The translations under genes and the position numbers were made by a program. This document shows, in pieces, positions 22,069-29,390 of a stretch of DNA of 56,549 nt; position 1 is the stretch's first letter, and each line of letters opens with the position of its first letter. Under the pieces are notes generated by a model. The model was not told the DNA's origin, searched no databases, and saw only the letters and a list, made by a program, of their open reading frames with translations. The stretch comes from CAZGVW01 sp964529265. Lineage in GTDB: Bacteria; Planctomycetota; Phycisphaerae; Phycisphaerales; UBA1924. The stretch lies in the NCBI GenBank assembly GCA_964529265.1, contig CAZGVW010000093.1, forward strand, positions 1 to 56,549. The letters are read 5' to 3'.

Positions 22069-23577
22069 CTACTGCGCGCCCTGCCCGGCGAACTGGCTCG
22101 CCATGCGCTTCTGCATCTCGTCGGGGGTGACGATCTCGGTGCGTGTGGCGATGCCCCACATGTGGCCGGACGGGTCAGCCAGCACGGCGTAGCGATCGCC
22201 CCAGAACATGTCGGTGGGGGGCATGACGACGTTGGCGCCCGCCTTCTCCGCCTTGCTCACGAACGAATCGACGTCCGGCGTGTAGACGTGCATGGCCACC
22301 GTGGTCGAGCCGGCCTGATCGGGCGACGTGAAGCCCGGCATGTTGGGCGACGGGTCGTTGAGCATGAGCATGGAGTCGCCGATGCGGAGCATGGCGTTCA
22401 GGATGAACGCGCCGTCGGGCGTGGCGGTGCGCGCGATCTCGACCGCGCCGAAGGCCTTCTTGTAGAACTCGATGGCCTTCACGCCGCCGTTCACGGTGAG
22501 GTGGGGCGTGAGTGTGCGGAAGCCCTCGGGCACGGGGGCGACGGCATTGGGCATGGTGGTCTCTCCTTTCAGGCGCCTGAATCGCGCGGGCGACTCCGCC
22601 ACGCGCTCGATGGGGACTTCAAACTTCTGGCTCAGTGCGCCGCTTTCATCCTTGACGAAGAGGCGCATTCTGTAGTGGTTCTCGTCGTCGAAGACGGCGT
22701 GCACGACGAATGAGGTGCGTGTCTCGTCGAGGCGCGACACGTCCCAGTCCCACACCAGCGTGTCATCGCCGATCGAGGACATTCGGCCCGCGGCGACGTC
22801 GCCGTTCTCGTTCACGTTCACGAACTTCACGCCGCCGCCTTCGGACGCCGGAGCGCGCCAGAAGAGCGAGGCGCCGTGGTAGAACATGCCCTCGGCGTCG
22901 CCCAGCCAGCCGCGGGCGACCAGGCTCTCGCCGTCGGCGCCGTATTCGATGACGTTGCGGACGCGGAAGACTCCGCCGTCAGGGCGTTCGCCTTCATGGA
23001 TCCACTCGCCGCCGACGAGGCGCTGGGCGAGGCGAAGCGTGGTCGCGTCGCGCTCCGCGGCGTCGGGGCGCTCGAAGTGCTTCTGAAGCATTTTGAGTGT
23101 GTACGCGTTGCCCGCATCGAAGAAATCGCGCAGGCGCTTCGCATCTTCCGTCTCCGCCCAGCCGAGACCGACGGAGCGGATGCGCGTGAGATCGCTGGAA
23201 AGGGGGGTCAACTGGATGACGGCCCAGGTCCCCTCGAAGCCCTTCATTTCGTGCCGGGCGTTCTTGGGCGGGATACCGCGGAACGTGAGCATCCGCTCCG
23301 GCTCGAAGGCCAGGATTTCGAGCGTGACCGTGCCGTCGTCGCCGAGGGTTCCGTTGGCGTCGTAATGGCACAGGATCGAGCCGCCGATGCGCAGATCGAC
23401 CTCGTTGAGCGGCGTGAGCCACGCGGCGCGGCCTTTTTCGGTGGTGAAGGCCTCCCACACGTCGCGGACGGGCGCGGTGATGACGGCTTCGTGCACGAGC
23501 GGGGGCAGATCGGCCCGTGCGGCGGTGGAGCACGCCGCGGCGAGGGCGCAGGTGACGATGCGGCGGGACAGGGACAT
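22069..23577 (-). CDS. Exported SRPBCC (AHSA1-like) - VOC fusion protein
   Basis: The 502-residue ORF has a signal-like start (VTCALAAACSTAARA). A START/SRPBCC domain follows (about 25-175, ITAPVRDVWEAFTTEKGRAA, then GGSILCHYD), then a DUF1579/lipocalin-like middle (about 180-335, GGEWIHEGERPDGG, VWDWDVSRLDETRTSFVV). A complete VOC/PhnB-like glyoxalase-fold domain runs from residue 342 (EGFRTLTPHLTVNGGVKAIEFYKKAFG, DPSGHMWGIATR). The VOC part begins with its own ATG and a perfect Shine-Dalgarno site, so it may also be made separately. SRPBCC and VOC proteins are often encoded side by side; here no stop lies between them. Ligands and activity are unknown. It is the last gene of the TetR operon. 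Confidence 0.8.
   Translation of the reverse strand: MSLSRRIVTCALAAACSTAARADLPPLVHEAVITAPVRDVWEAFTTEKGRAAWLTPLNEVDLRIGGSILCHYDANGTLGDDGTVTLEILAFEPERMLTFRGIPPKNARHEMKGFEGTWAVIQLTPLSSDLTRIRSVGLGWAETEDAKRLRDFFDAGNAYTLKMLQKHFERPDAAERDATTLRLAQRLVGGEWIHEGERPDGGVFRVRNVIEYGADGESLVARGWLGDAEGMFYHGASLFWRAPASEGGGVKFVNVNENGDVAAGRMSSIGDDTLVWDWDVSRLDETRTSFVVHAVFDDENHYRMRLFVKDESGALSQKFEVPIERVAESPARFRRLKGETTMPNAVAPVPEGFRTLTPHLTVNGGVKAIEFYKKAFGAVEIARTATPDGAFILNAMLRIGDSMLMLNDPSPNMPGFTSPDQAGSTTVAMHVYTPDVDSFVSKAEKAGANVVMPPTDMFWGDRYAVLADPSGHMWGIATRTEIVTPDEMQKRMASQFAGQGAQ
22552..22569 (-). promoter_or_regulatory. Internal ribosome binding site and start codon within the fusion ORF
   Basis: On the minus strand AAAGGAGAG (22569-22561) stands six bases before an in-frame ATG (22554-22552). 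Initiation here would give a 161-residue free VOC protein (22069-22554) whose first residues MPNAVAPVPEG match the usual start of that family. Confidence 0.7.
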
Positions 23578-23614
23578 GAGGCAACTCCTCTCTTTGGTCG
23601 AAGGGGGCTGAAAC

Positions 23615-24049
23615 TCAGCGCCAGGCGCCGATGATCGCGCCGGTGAGCGCGAGGTAGATCAACTGGTGGGATCCATCGATGACGAACGCGGCGATCGGCT
23701 TGTTGTGCGCGGCGTTGTCCATCAGGTTGATGGGCCCGGCGACGCCGACCCACAGCGCGGCGCCGAGAGCGACGCCCTTCAGGGCCGTGTCCGCGCCGAG
23801 ATTCGCGGCGAAGACGGCGACTCCGAGCGCCACGATCAACTGCGTGACGAAGATGATGGAGAACGTCTTCGCGGGCGTCTTGCCGAGTTCCTTGGCCTGT
23901 TCTTCCGTGTAGCGGTGCGCCTTCGCCCATTGGGTTCCGAAGAGGGCGGCGTACCAGACTCCGCCCAGCAGGAAGGATGCGACCGCGGCGACGAGCACGG
24001 CGAGGAAGTTGATCTCGGAGAAATCGAGTCTGAGCATGGATGGCTCCAT
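23615..24049 (-). CDS. DUF1761 family membrane protein
   Basis: The protein has 144 residues and four hydrophobic segments (FLAVLVAAVASFLLGGVWYAALFG; FSIIFVTQLIVALGVAVFAANLG; GVALGAALWVGVAGPINLMDN; HQLIYLALTGAIIGAW). WYAALFGxxW and the regular four-helix arrangement fit DUF1761, an uncharacterised integral membrane family. The first ATG overlaps the TetR stop (TGATG), which favours translational coupling; a second ATG four codons on (24037) has GGAG in front and is an alternative. Stop to next gene is 37 bp. Its role in this operon is unknown. Confidence 0.8.
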   Translation of the reverse strand: MEPSMLRLDFSEINFLAVLVAAVASFLLGGVWYAALFGTQWAKAHRYTEEQAKELGKTPAKTFSIIFVTQLIVALGVAVFAANLGADTALKGVALGAALWVGVAGPINLMDNAAHNKPIAAFVIDGSHQLIYLALTGAIIGAWR

Positions 24050-24663
24050 CAGGGTTCGTGCCCGCGGCGGGCGCGGGCCTCGGTGAGCAACCGGTCGAAG
24101 TAATCGCGCAACTGCGCAATGGACGCGTCGTAGTGCTCGAGCGATTTGTGGGCGCGAGCCTGCATGATCCCGCCCTCCATCACGGTGAGGACGAATCGGC
24201 TCAGGCGCTCGCGATCGAGATCGGCGGGAAGGCGGTCCCCCGCCTCATTCAGCCACGACTGAACGACCTTGCACCAGTTGGCGAAGTTCAGCGCCACCTT
24301 CTCGCGCGCTTCGGGGTACGAATCGCTCGTCTCCAGCGCCAGGTTGCCGATCGGGCACCCGAGCGAGCAGTTCGTCATGACGAGCATCTCGCGATAGCCC
24401 TGCAGCAGCGCGAAGATCCGCTCGATCGCGTCCTCCGAGCGGGCCCGGGCGTGGCTCATCACCTCCGGTTCGAGCAGGCCCACGTAGCGGTCGAGCACAC
24501 CCACCAGCAGGGCCTCCTTGCTGGGGAAGTAGTGGTAGAGGCTCCCGCTGTTGACCCCGGCCTCCCGCAGGATGGTGGCCACCCCGGTTGAGGCGTACCC
24601 CTGCTCGTGAAACAGCCTCGCCGCGGCTTCCAGGATCCGTTCTCTCGTGGTTGATGGGCTCAT
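24049..24663 (-). CDS. TetR/AcrR family transcriptional regulator
   Basis: The repressor has 204 residues. The DNA-binding domain at residues 8-55 reads RILEAAARLFHEQGYASTGVATILREAGVNSGSLYHYFPSKEALL, the classic TetR helix-turn-helix. The C-terminal ligand domain contains a Cys pair (NCSLGCPIGNLALE) found in a subgroup of the family. A longer frame to 24687 would use TTG inside the palindromic operator, so ATG 24663 is preferred. It heads the operon TetR-DUF1761-SRPBCC/VOC and probably represses it. The inducer is not known. Confidence 0.9.
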   Translation of the reverse strand: MSPSTTRERILEAAARLFHEQGYASTGVATILREAGVNSGSLYHYFPSKEALLVGVLDRYVGLLEPEVMSHARARSEDAIERIFALLQGYREMLVMTNCSLGCPIGNLALETSDSYPEAREKVALNFANWCKVVQSWLNEAGDRLPADLDRERLSRFVLTVMEGGIMQARAHKSLEHYDASIAQLRDYFDRLLTEARARRGHEP

Positions 24664-24672
24664 TTGATCGGT

Positions 24673-24690
24673 TGATTGATCGTTCAATCA
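24673..24690. promoter_or_regulatory. Palindromic operator of the TetR-family regulator
   Basis: TGATTGA (24673-24679) and TCAATCA (24684-24690) form a perfect 7-bp inverted repeat around TCGT, ten bases upstream of the TetR start codon. Position and symmetry are typical of an autoregulatory TetR site; AT-rich sequence here stands out from the GC-rich surroundings. Confidence 0.75.
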
Positions 24691-24858
24691 GGTAATCTAG
24701 TGATGCCCGAAGCCCTGTCAACCCCTCACGAGTTTCCAAGGCGGGACATGAAGGCCGAATCCGGGTACCCTCCGCCCCCGTTGGAGGCCCCGACGTCCCT
24801 CCGGGCTCGTGGGGGGCACAGGTCAGGCAAGTCGCGGGAGAAGGGAACTGGAGGCCAC

Positions 24859-25866
24859 ATGAACTCGATTCGGAACGTGCTGCGGGGGGTGGTTGGGATG
24901 GCCGCGGCCTGCCTGATCGCCGGGGTGGCCCTGGCGCAGGGCGGCTGGACCCCCGGGCAGCAGGTGGTCGTGACGCTGGATACGGGCGAAGTGCTCACGG
25001 CGTCGTTCGTCTCGCAGGGCGCCGAGGGTCTGGTGCTGGACCACCCGGTCCTGGGCCGGATCACGGTCTCCAACGCGCGGGTTGCGGGCGTCGTCGGCGC
25101 CGCCGTGCCCGAGCAGGCGCCGGAAGTGGCCGAGGCGGCCCGGACGGCGGGGGCGGAGGCGGCGGCGAAGGCGGCCGAGGAAGCCGCGAAGCCCCCGGAG
25201 GATCCCTACGCGTTCAAGTGGAGCGGGAACATCGATCTCGCGGTGTCGGGCTCGGAGGGCAACACCGAGCGGGCCAACATTTTGTTCGGCGCGGGGGCCA
25301 AGCGCGAATCGAAGTTCGAGGTTCTCGATTTCACCGCGCTCTACCGGCTGGCGTTCGATCGCGGCGACAAGACGGAGAACAGGCTGTTCGGCCGTGTCCA
25401 GCAGGAGTGGCTCCTGCAGGATTCGCCCTGGACCGTGTTTCTGCAGGGAACGGTCGATTACGACGAGTTTCAGGCGTATGAAACGCGTCTGCGCGCCACG
25501 GGCGGCGTGGGATACCGGTTCATCGACACGGACGAGACGAAGCTGATCGGTCGTATCGGCGCCGGTGTCCGCTACGACTTCGACGGTCCATCCGAGGGCG
25601 AGGTGATTCCGGAAGGGTTCCTGGGCTTCGACTTCAACCAGAAGATCACCGATGGGATCGATTTCGCCGCGTTCGGCGAGTATCGGCCGAGTTTCAAGGA
25701 CTTCGGCGACTACACGCTCCGCGGCGGCGCTTCGTTCGACTTTGCGCTCAATAACGACAAGACGCTGACGGCGCGGCTGGGCGTGATCGACGAATACAAC
25801 TCGATGTCCGGCGACTTCGAGAACAACGATTTCTACTACTTCGCGGGCGTTTCGTACAAGTTCTGA
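24859..25866 (+). CDS. DUF481 family outer-membrane beta-barrel protein
   Basis: The protein has 335 residues: a signal peptide (1-26, ending VALAQ), a small N-terminal beta domain (QVVVTLDTGEVLTASFVSQG, residues 34-75), an Ala/Glu-rich helical spacer (about 85-115) and then alternating strands. The strands include KWSGNIDLAVSGSEGNTERANILFGAG and VGYRFIDTDETKLIGRIGAGVRYDF and end in DFYYFAGVSYKF. The terminal aromatic Phe is the outer-membrane assembly signal. The Sm/SH3-like N-terminal domain resembles that of the exported protein at 28034. The ATG 24859 has GGAGG at 24850-24854. The 3' end overlaps the convergent dus gene by 31 bp. Confidence 0.85.
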   Translation: MNSIRNVLRGVVGMAAACLIAGVALAQGGWTPGQQVVVTLDTGEVLTASFVSQGAEGLVLDHPVLGRITVSNARVAGVVGAAVPEQAPEVAEAARTAGAEAAAKAAEEAAKPPEDPYAFKWSGNIDLAVSGSEGNTERANILFGAGAKRESKFEVLDFTALYRLAFDRGDKTENRLFGRVQQEWLLQDSPWTVFLQGTVDYDEFQAYETRLRATGGVGYRFIDTDETKLIGRIGAGVRYDFDGPSEGEVIPEGFLGFDFNQKITDGIDFAAFGEYRPSFKDFGDYTLRGGASFDFALNNDKTLTARLGVIDEYNSMSGDFENNDFYYFAGVSYKF

Positions 25867-27116
25867 AGGCCCACCGGGGCTTCGGTTCGGTCGGCGGCGC
25901 CGTACAGATCGTTCAGCGCCTCGAGCCATTCGTGTGTGGCGGAGACGGCGATGAATCTGCGCCGGGCGTCCTCCGGCGCCGGGTGGTGCGCGGCGAAGCG
26001 GACGCCGAACTTGCGCATCATGAGCCCGGCGCGGCCTGCGCCGTTCACCGCGACGGAAAGCGCGAAGTGGTCTTCAAGCACGCGCCGCTGCTCCGCGAGC
26101 GTGGGCGCGGAGGGCGGGAGCCCCGCCATCATCTCGCGCGCCTCGCGGAAGATCCATGGATTGCCGATGCACCCGCGTGCGACGCTTACGGCGCGCACAC
26201 CGGTGTACGCGAGCATGCGGAAGATGTCAGCGGCGGTCCAGACATCGCCGGAGCCGAAGATGAGGCGATCCGGCCGGGCGCGCACGAGGTCGCGCAGGAA
26301 GGTCCAGCGGCTGGGGCCGATGTACTTCTGCTCGACGGTGCGTCCATGCACGGTCGCCCAAGCGTAGCCGAGTTCGTACGCGGAGTCGAAGATCTGGAAG
26401 AAGTTGCGCTCGGCTTCTGGGGAATCGTCGGACCCGCGGCGGATTTTCAGGGTGCACGGCGTCGTGCGCGGGACGGCTTCGCGCACGGCGCGCAGGATGT
26501 CGATCGCGCCATCCGGCTCGCTCAGCCAGTGCCCGCCGCGGGCCTTGCGGGAGATCTTCTTGACTGGGCAGGCGAGATTGACGTCGATGGCCTGGAAGGA
26601 TGGGCCGGATGCGTCGTCCTGGGGCCCGGCGGTCAGCGCGGCGCCGCCGGCCTCGGCCAGCAGGCGGTACTCGCGAGCGGCCCTCGCGCCCTGCTCGATC
26701 ATCTTGATCGCGGCGGCGGCCATTTCGTCTGGATCGCTGCCCATGATCTGGCCGACCAGGGGATGGTCCTCGGCGCCGCCGGGGATGTTGTCGTGCAGTT
26801 CGCCGAGGTCCGCCTTATCGAATCCGCGGCCGCCGGCGAGGAGGGTGCGGTCGAGCAGGGCCTCGGTGACGCAGCAGGGGGCGCCGAGTCGGCGCGCGAT
26901 GATGCGCATCGCGGCGTCGGAGTAGCCGGCAAGGCCGGCCTGGAAAAATGGGGCGTCAAACCCGGGAACGGTCGCGGGAATCCGCGGATCGATCGCGAAG
27001 CCCGCGGCGACGGCGGCGGGGTCGATCAGATCGGCGCCGGGGGCGAGGGCAGGGCCCGGCGGAGTCGCGTTGTTGCCGTGGCAAGCCAATCGGGCGAGTA
27101 TATGGCGATGAGACAT
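25836..27116 (-). CDS. dus: tRNA-dihydrouridine synthase
   Basis: This FMN enzyme of about 426 residues reduces uridines in tRNA D-loops. Motifs in order: PFFQAGLAGYSDAAMR (FMN barrel start), VGQIMGSDPDEM, VNLACPVKKISRKARGG (catalytic Cys), LKIRRG, VHGRTVEQKYIGPSRW, FGSGDVWTAAD and VARGCIGNPWIF. The pattern is DusB-like. The N-terminus is uncertain: ATG 27116 overlaps the divergent lipoprotein gene by about 9-15 bp, while a TTG at 27089 would remove the overlap. The first 60 residues before the barrel are not conserved. Confidence 0.9.
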   Translation of the reverse strand: MSHRHILARLACHGNNATPPGPALAPGADLIDPAAVAAGFAIDPRIPATVPGFDAPFFQAGLAGYSDAAMRIIARRLGAPCCVTEALLDRTLLAGGRGFDKADLGELHDNIPGGAEDHPLVGQIMGSDPDEMAAAAIKMIEQGARAAREYRLLAEAGGAALTAGPQDDASGPSFQAIDVNLACPVKKISRKARGGHWLSEPDGAIDILRAVREAVPRTTPCTLKIRRGSDDSPEAERNFFQIFDSAYELGYAWATVHGRTVEQKYIGPSRWTFLRDLVRARPDRLIFGSGDVWTAADIFRMLAYTGVRAVSVARGCIGNPWIFREAREMMAGLPPSAPTLAEQRRVLEDHFALSVAVNGAGRAGLMMRKFGVRFAAHHPAPEDARRRFIAVSATHEWLEALNDLYGAADRTEAPVGLQNLYETPAK

Positions 27117-27518
27117 GCAATCATGCTGGCGATCGGGTGCGCAGCGCTCGGCGCGTGCGCCGCGGCGCCCGTTCGAGAGGGAATGTCGTACCCGACGAGC
27201 GCCTCGCGCGGGCCGTTGATGGACATCCATGTGTTCCGCGAGGATGACGGGGGGACGATCGCGCTGACGAACACGACGGCGCGGGAGGTCGGCCCTTCGC
27301 GGCTGTGGCTCAACGGGTGGTTCAGCCGAGAAATTCCGGGCCTGGCGGTGGGGGAGACGATTCGCCTCGAGGTCTCGTCATTCATTGACGAACACGGAAA
27401 GGCAATGCGCGGCGGGGGGTTCTTTGCGACGCGGGCCGGCGAGAAGGCGGTGCTCGCCGAGATCGAAGCGGAGGGGGTGATCTACCCGATCGTCGCGATT
27501 CCGCCGCTCGATCGATAG
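27102..27518 (+). CDS. Small exported lipoprotein of unknown function
   Basis: The product has 138 residues (136 if started at ATG 27108). A short hydrophobic signal ends in a lipobox LGAC (about residues 16-19), suggesting lipid attachment after export. The mature part contains IHVFREDDGGTIALTNTTAREVGPSRLWLNGWFSREIPGLAVGETIRLEVSSFID, a compact beta-rich pattern. No family is recognised. It is divergent from dus with overlapping 5' ends. Confidence 0.75.
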   Translation: MAMRHAIMLAIGCAALGACAAAPVREGMSYPTSASRGPLMDIHVFREDDGGTIALTNTTAREVGPSRLWLNGWFSREIPGLAVGETIRLEVSSFIDEHGKAMRGGGFFATRAGEKAVLAEIEAEGVIYPIVAIPPLDR

Positions 27519-27613
27519 CGACTGCGTGGCCGGGAAACGACCATCGCGCATGCAACCAAAAGATGTGCCTGGATTGCTCGCGCTTCAGGAAGCGAGTGCA
27601 GCGCGGGCATGAG

Positions 27614-27665
27614 AAAACCCACCATACCGGGGGAAGCATGGTGGGTAGGAGGGAAGAAACACGTC
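27614..27665 (-). ncRNA. Putative small RNA (about 50 nt) ending in a hairpin
   Basis: On the minus strand TTGCCT (27699-27694), a 16-base spacer and TATACT (27677-27672) resemble a sigma-70 promoter, with start near 27665. About 20 bases downstream a 9-bp stem ACCCACCAT/ATGGTGGGT (27646-27617, loop 12 nt) is followed by TTTCTC, a plausible terminator. The same segment on the plus strand has no T-run. The evidence is pattern only. Confidence 0.35.
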
Positions 27666-27671
27666 GCCTTC

Positions 27672-27699
27672 AGTATACACCAGCGGGCCCTGGAGGCAA
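27672..27699 (-). promoter_or_regulatory. Minus-strand promoter candidate TTGCCT-N16-TATACT
   Basis: The -35 is at 27699-27694 and the -10 at 27677-27672, with 16-base spacing; see the putative small RNA. Confidence 0.45.
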
Positions 27700-27725
27700 G
27701 GGGATTCGGGGCAAGTCTGCCCAGT

Positions 27726-27754
27726 TTGACACCCCTGGGCGCCGGTCCGATAAA
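27726..27754 (+). promoter_or_regulatory. Sigma-70-type promoter TTGACA-N17-GATAAA
   Basis: A perfect -35 TTGACA (27726-27731) and a -10 GATAAA (27749-27754) with 17-base spacing point towards the gene at 28034, leaving a leader of about 270 nt. Confidence 0.6.
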
Positions 27755-28033
27755 ACCGGGTGTTCGACCCGTTCGGCAGGGTTGGGGCGCTGCGCTGGGG
27801 CGGCGTTTTGGCGGGTTGGTGAAGAATTTCTCGGAGCGGATCTGGCGGAATCGTCCGATCGGTGTGGACCGGAAATGTGATCGGTGCGAAGAACCCGCGG
27901 TCGGTTCGGTGGTCTGACGATGAGGAGCAGGCATCCGCGTGAGCGCGGTGCGTGCGCCGGCGGCCGAACCGCGGGGCCGCCAGTTTGAAGGCGGGGTATG
28001 TTCCGTGATGAGGGTTGAAGGAGTGGTTCGCCG

Positions 28034-29305
28034 ATGGGTGGAGTGACGCGCCGAGCCCGGATGGTCCGCAGAATCGGATGGATCGCGGGCGCGCTTTCTC
28101 TCAGCATGGCCGCCACGACCGGCGCCCAGACGGGCGATGGCGATGGACCGGCGGGCGAGACGCCGGCCGCGGCGGAGGCGCCCCGGGAAGTGGTGGTCGT
28201 GCTCACCACCGGCGACAGGCTGCGGGGCAAACTCATCGAAGAGGCGAATGCGCACATCGTCCTGCGGATCGCCAATGTGGACACGAGGGTTGCGCGGGAC
28301 CACATCGAGACCATCATTCCGCAGCGATCGCCGCGGGAGCGATACCTCGAGATGCGATCGATCATCGATGATGCGGACGTGGACCGCCGGCTGCTGCTCG
28401 TGGACTGGCTGCGGTCGCAGGACATGCTCGACGAGGCGCTGGAGGAGATCAACGCGATTCTGGTCCTTGAGCCGGAAAACGCCGAGGCGAAGCGAATCGC
28501 GACGCTGGTCGAGAACGAGCGATCGCTCCGGCGGCGCGCCGGACAGCCGCATCGTGAACCGGCGCATGAGCCGGCGCCGCAGATCGGCCGGCCTGCGCCG
28601 GGGGAGTTTCCGCTGCTGAGCGAAGATCAGGTCAACCTGATCAAGGTGTACGAAATCGATCTGAGCGATCCTCCCCGGCTGCTGATCGAGCGGAGCGACG
28701 TGGAGGAGTTCCTCGACGCGTTTCGCGACGATCCGCGGGCGCCGAGCACGCGCGACGGCCGCGCCGCGTTCCACCGGAAGCCGCCCGCCGAGATTTTGCG
28801 CACGATGTTCGAGTTGCGGGCCCGGCCGTTCTACGGGCGCTTCAAGGTCATGACGCTGCCGGACTCGCTGCGGCGCTTCCGGGACCACGTCAACACGACG
28901 TGGCTCGTCAACTCCTGCGCGACGACGCAGTGTCACGGCGGGGAGGACGCCGGCCGGCTCATGCTCTACTCGCGGAATCCGGGCGCGGAAGAGGCGTTCC
29001 TGACGAATCTGCTCATCCTGGAGCGATTCCGGTTCCCGGACGGACGCGGATTGATCGACTTCGCAGCGCCTGAGCGATCGCGCCTGCTGGACATGGGGCT
29101 GCCGAGGCAGGACGCGGCGACCCCGCATCCGGACGTCCAGCGATGGACGCCGGTTTTCAGGAGCCGGGACGACCGGCGGTTCCGGCAGGCTGTGGAGTGG
29201 ATCGGCTCGATGCACCGGCCCCGGCCGGAGCACCCGATCGAATACGCGCCGCCGACCGGCCGGGAGACGGGAACCGATCCGGTCGAGCCTGCGCAAGACC
29301 GCTAG
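28034..29305 (+). CDS. Exported protein with Sm-like/TPR N-terminus and a CX4CH motif
   Basis: The protein has 423 residues with a signal-like start (IGWIAGALSLSMAATTGAQ). Residues 50-95 (VVVVLTTGDRLRGKLIEEANAHIVLRI, then DHIETIIP) form a small beta domain like that of the DUF481 protein at 24859. A TPR-like pair follows (VDWLRSQDMLDEALEEINAILVLEPENAEA), then a C-terminal domain with NSCATTQCHGGEDAG, a CX4CH spacing that could be an atypical heme-c site or simply a conserved Cys pair. AAGGAG lies 11 bases before the start. The family is not recognised; location is probably periplasmic. Confidence 0.75.
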   Translation: MGGVTRRARMVRRIGWIAGALSLSMAATTGAQTGDGDGPAGETPAAAEAPREVVVVLTTGDRLRGKLIEEANAHIVLRIANVDTRVARDHIETIIPQRSPRERYLEMRSIIDDADVDRRLLLVDWLRSQDMLDEALEEINAILVLEPENAEAKRIATLVENERSLRRRAGQPHREPAHEPAPQIGRPAPGEFPLLSEDQVNLIKVYEIDLSDPPRLLIERSDVEEFLDAFRDDPRAPSTRDGRAAFHRKPPAEILRTMFELRARPFYGRFKVMTLPDSLRRFRDHVNTTWLVNSCATTQCHGGEDAGRLMLYSRNPGAEEAFLTNLLILERFRFPDGRGLIDFAAPERSRLLDMGLPRQDAATPHPDVQRWTPVFRSRDDRRFRQAVEWIGSMHRPRPEHPIEYAPPTGRETGTDPVEPAQDR

Positions 29306-29335
29306 AGAGCCGGGGGCCGTCCTCGGCCTCGCTGC

Positions 29336-29341
29336 TACACT
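29336..29341 (+). promoter_or_regulatory. Candidate -10 box TACACT
   Basis: TACACT lies 50 bp before the ATG at 29391; no clear -35 is seen. The same hexamer occurs at 30860 and 49018 in front of other genes. Confidence 0.3.
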
Positions 29342-29390
29342 CCGCCACTCCCGCCGAACCACCCGTTTCGGCGTCATTCGACCCACTTTC

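Larger units (their letters stand above)
27519..28033. other. 515-bp intergenic region with two opposed candidate promoters
   Basis: No convincing gene is seen on either strand. The region holds a hairpin (27617-27625 / 27638-27646), a minus-strand promoter candidate (27699-27672) that would make a very short RNA ending in that hairpin, and a plus-strand promoter (27726-27754) reading towards the gene at 28034. Confidence 0.6.

Noticed and set aside
24664..24687. TTG start of the TetR gene within the operator
   Set aside because: It would add eight residues encoded by the palindrome; ATG 24663 fits the family start and leaves the operator untranslated.
27382..27639. An 85-residue minus-strand frame starting in the hairpin near 27.6 kb
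   Set aside because: It has a CPRC motif but no ribosome binding site, an Arg/Ser/Pro-rich end and it overlaps the lipoprotein gene. It was not accepted as a gene, although the putative small RNA covers its start.
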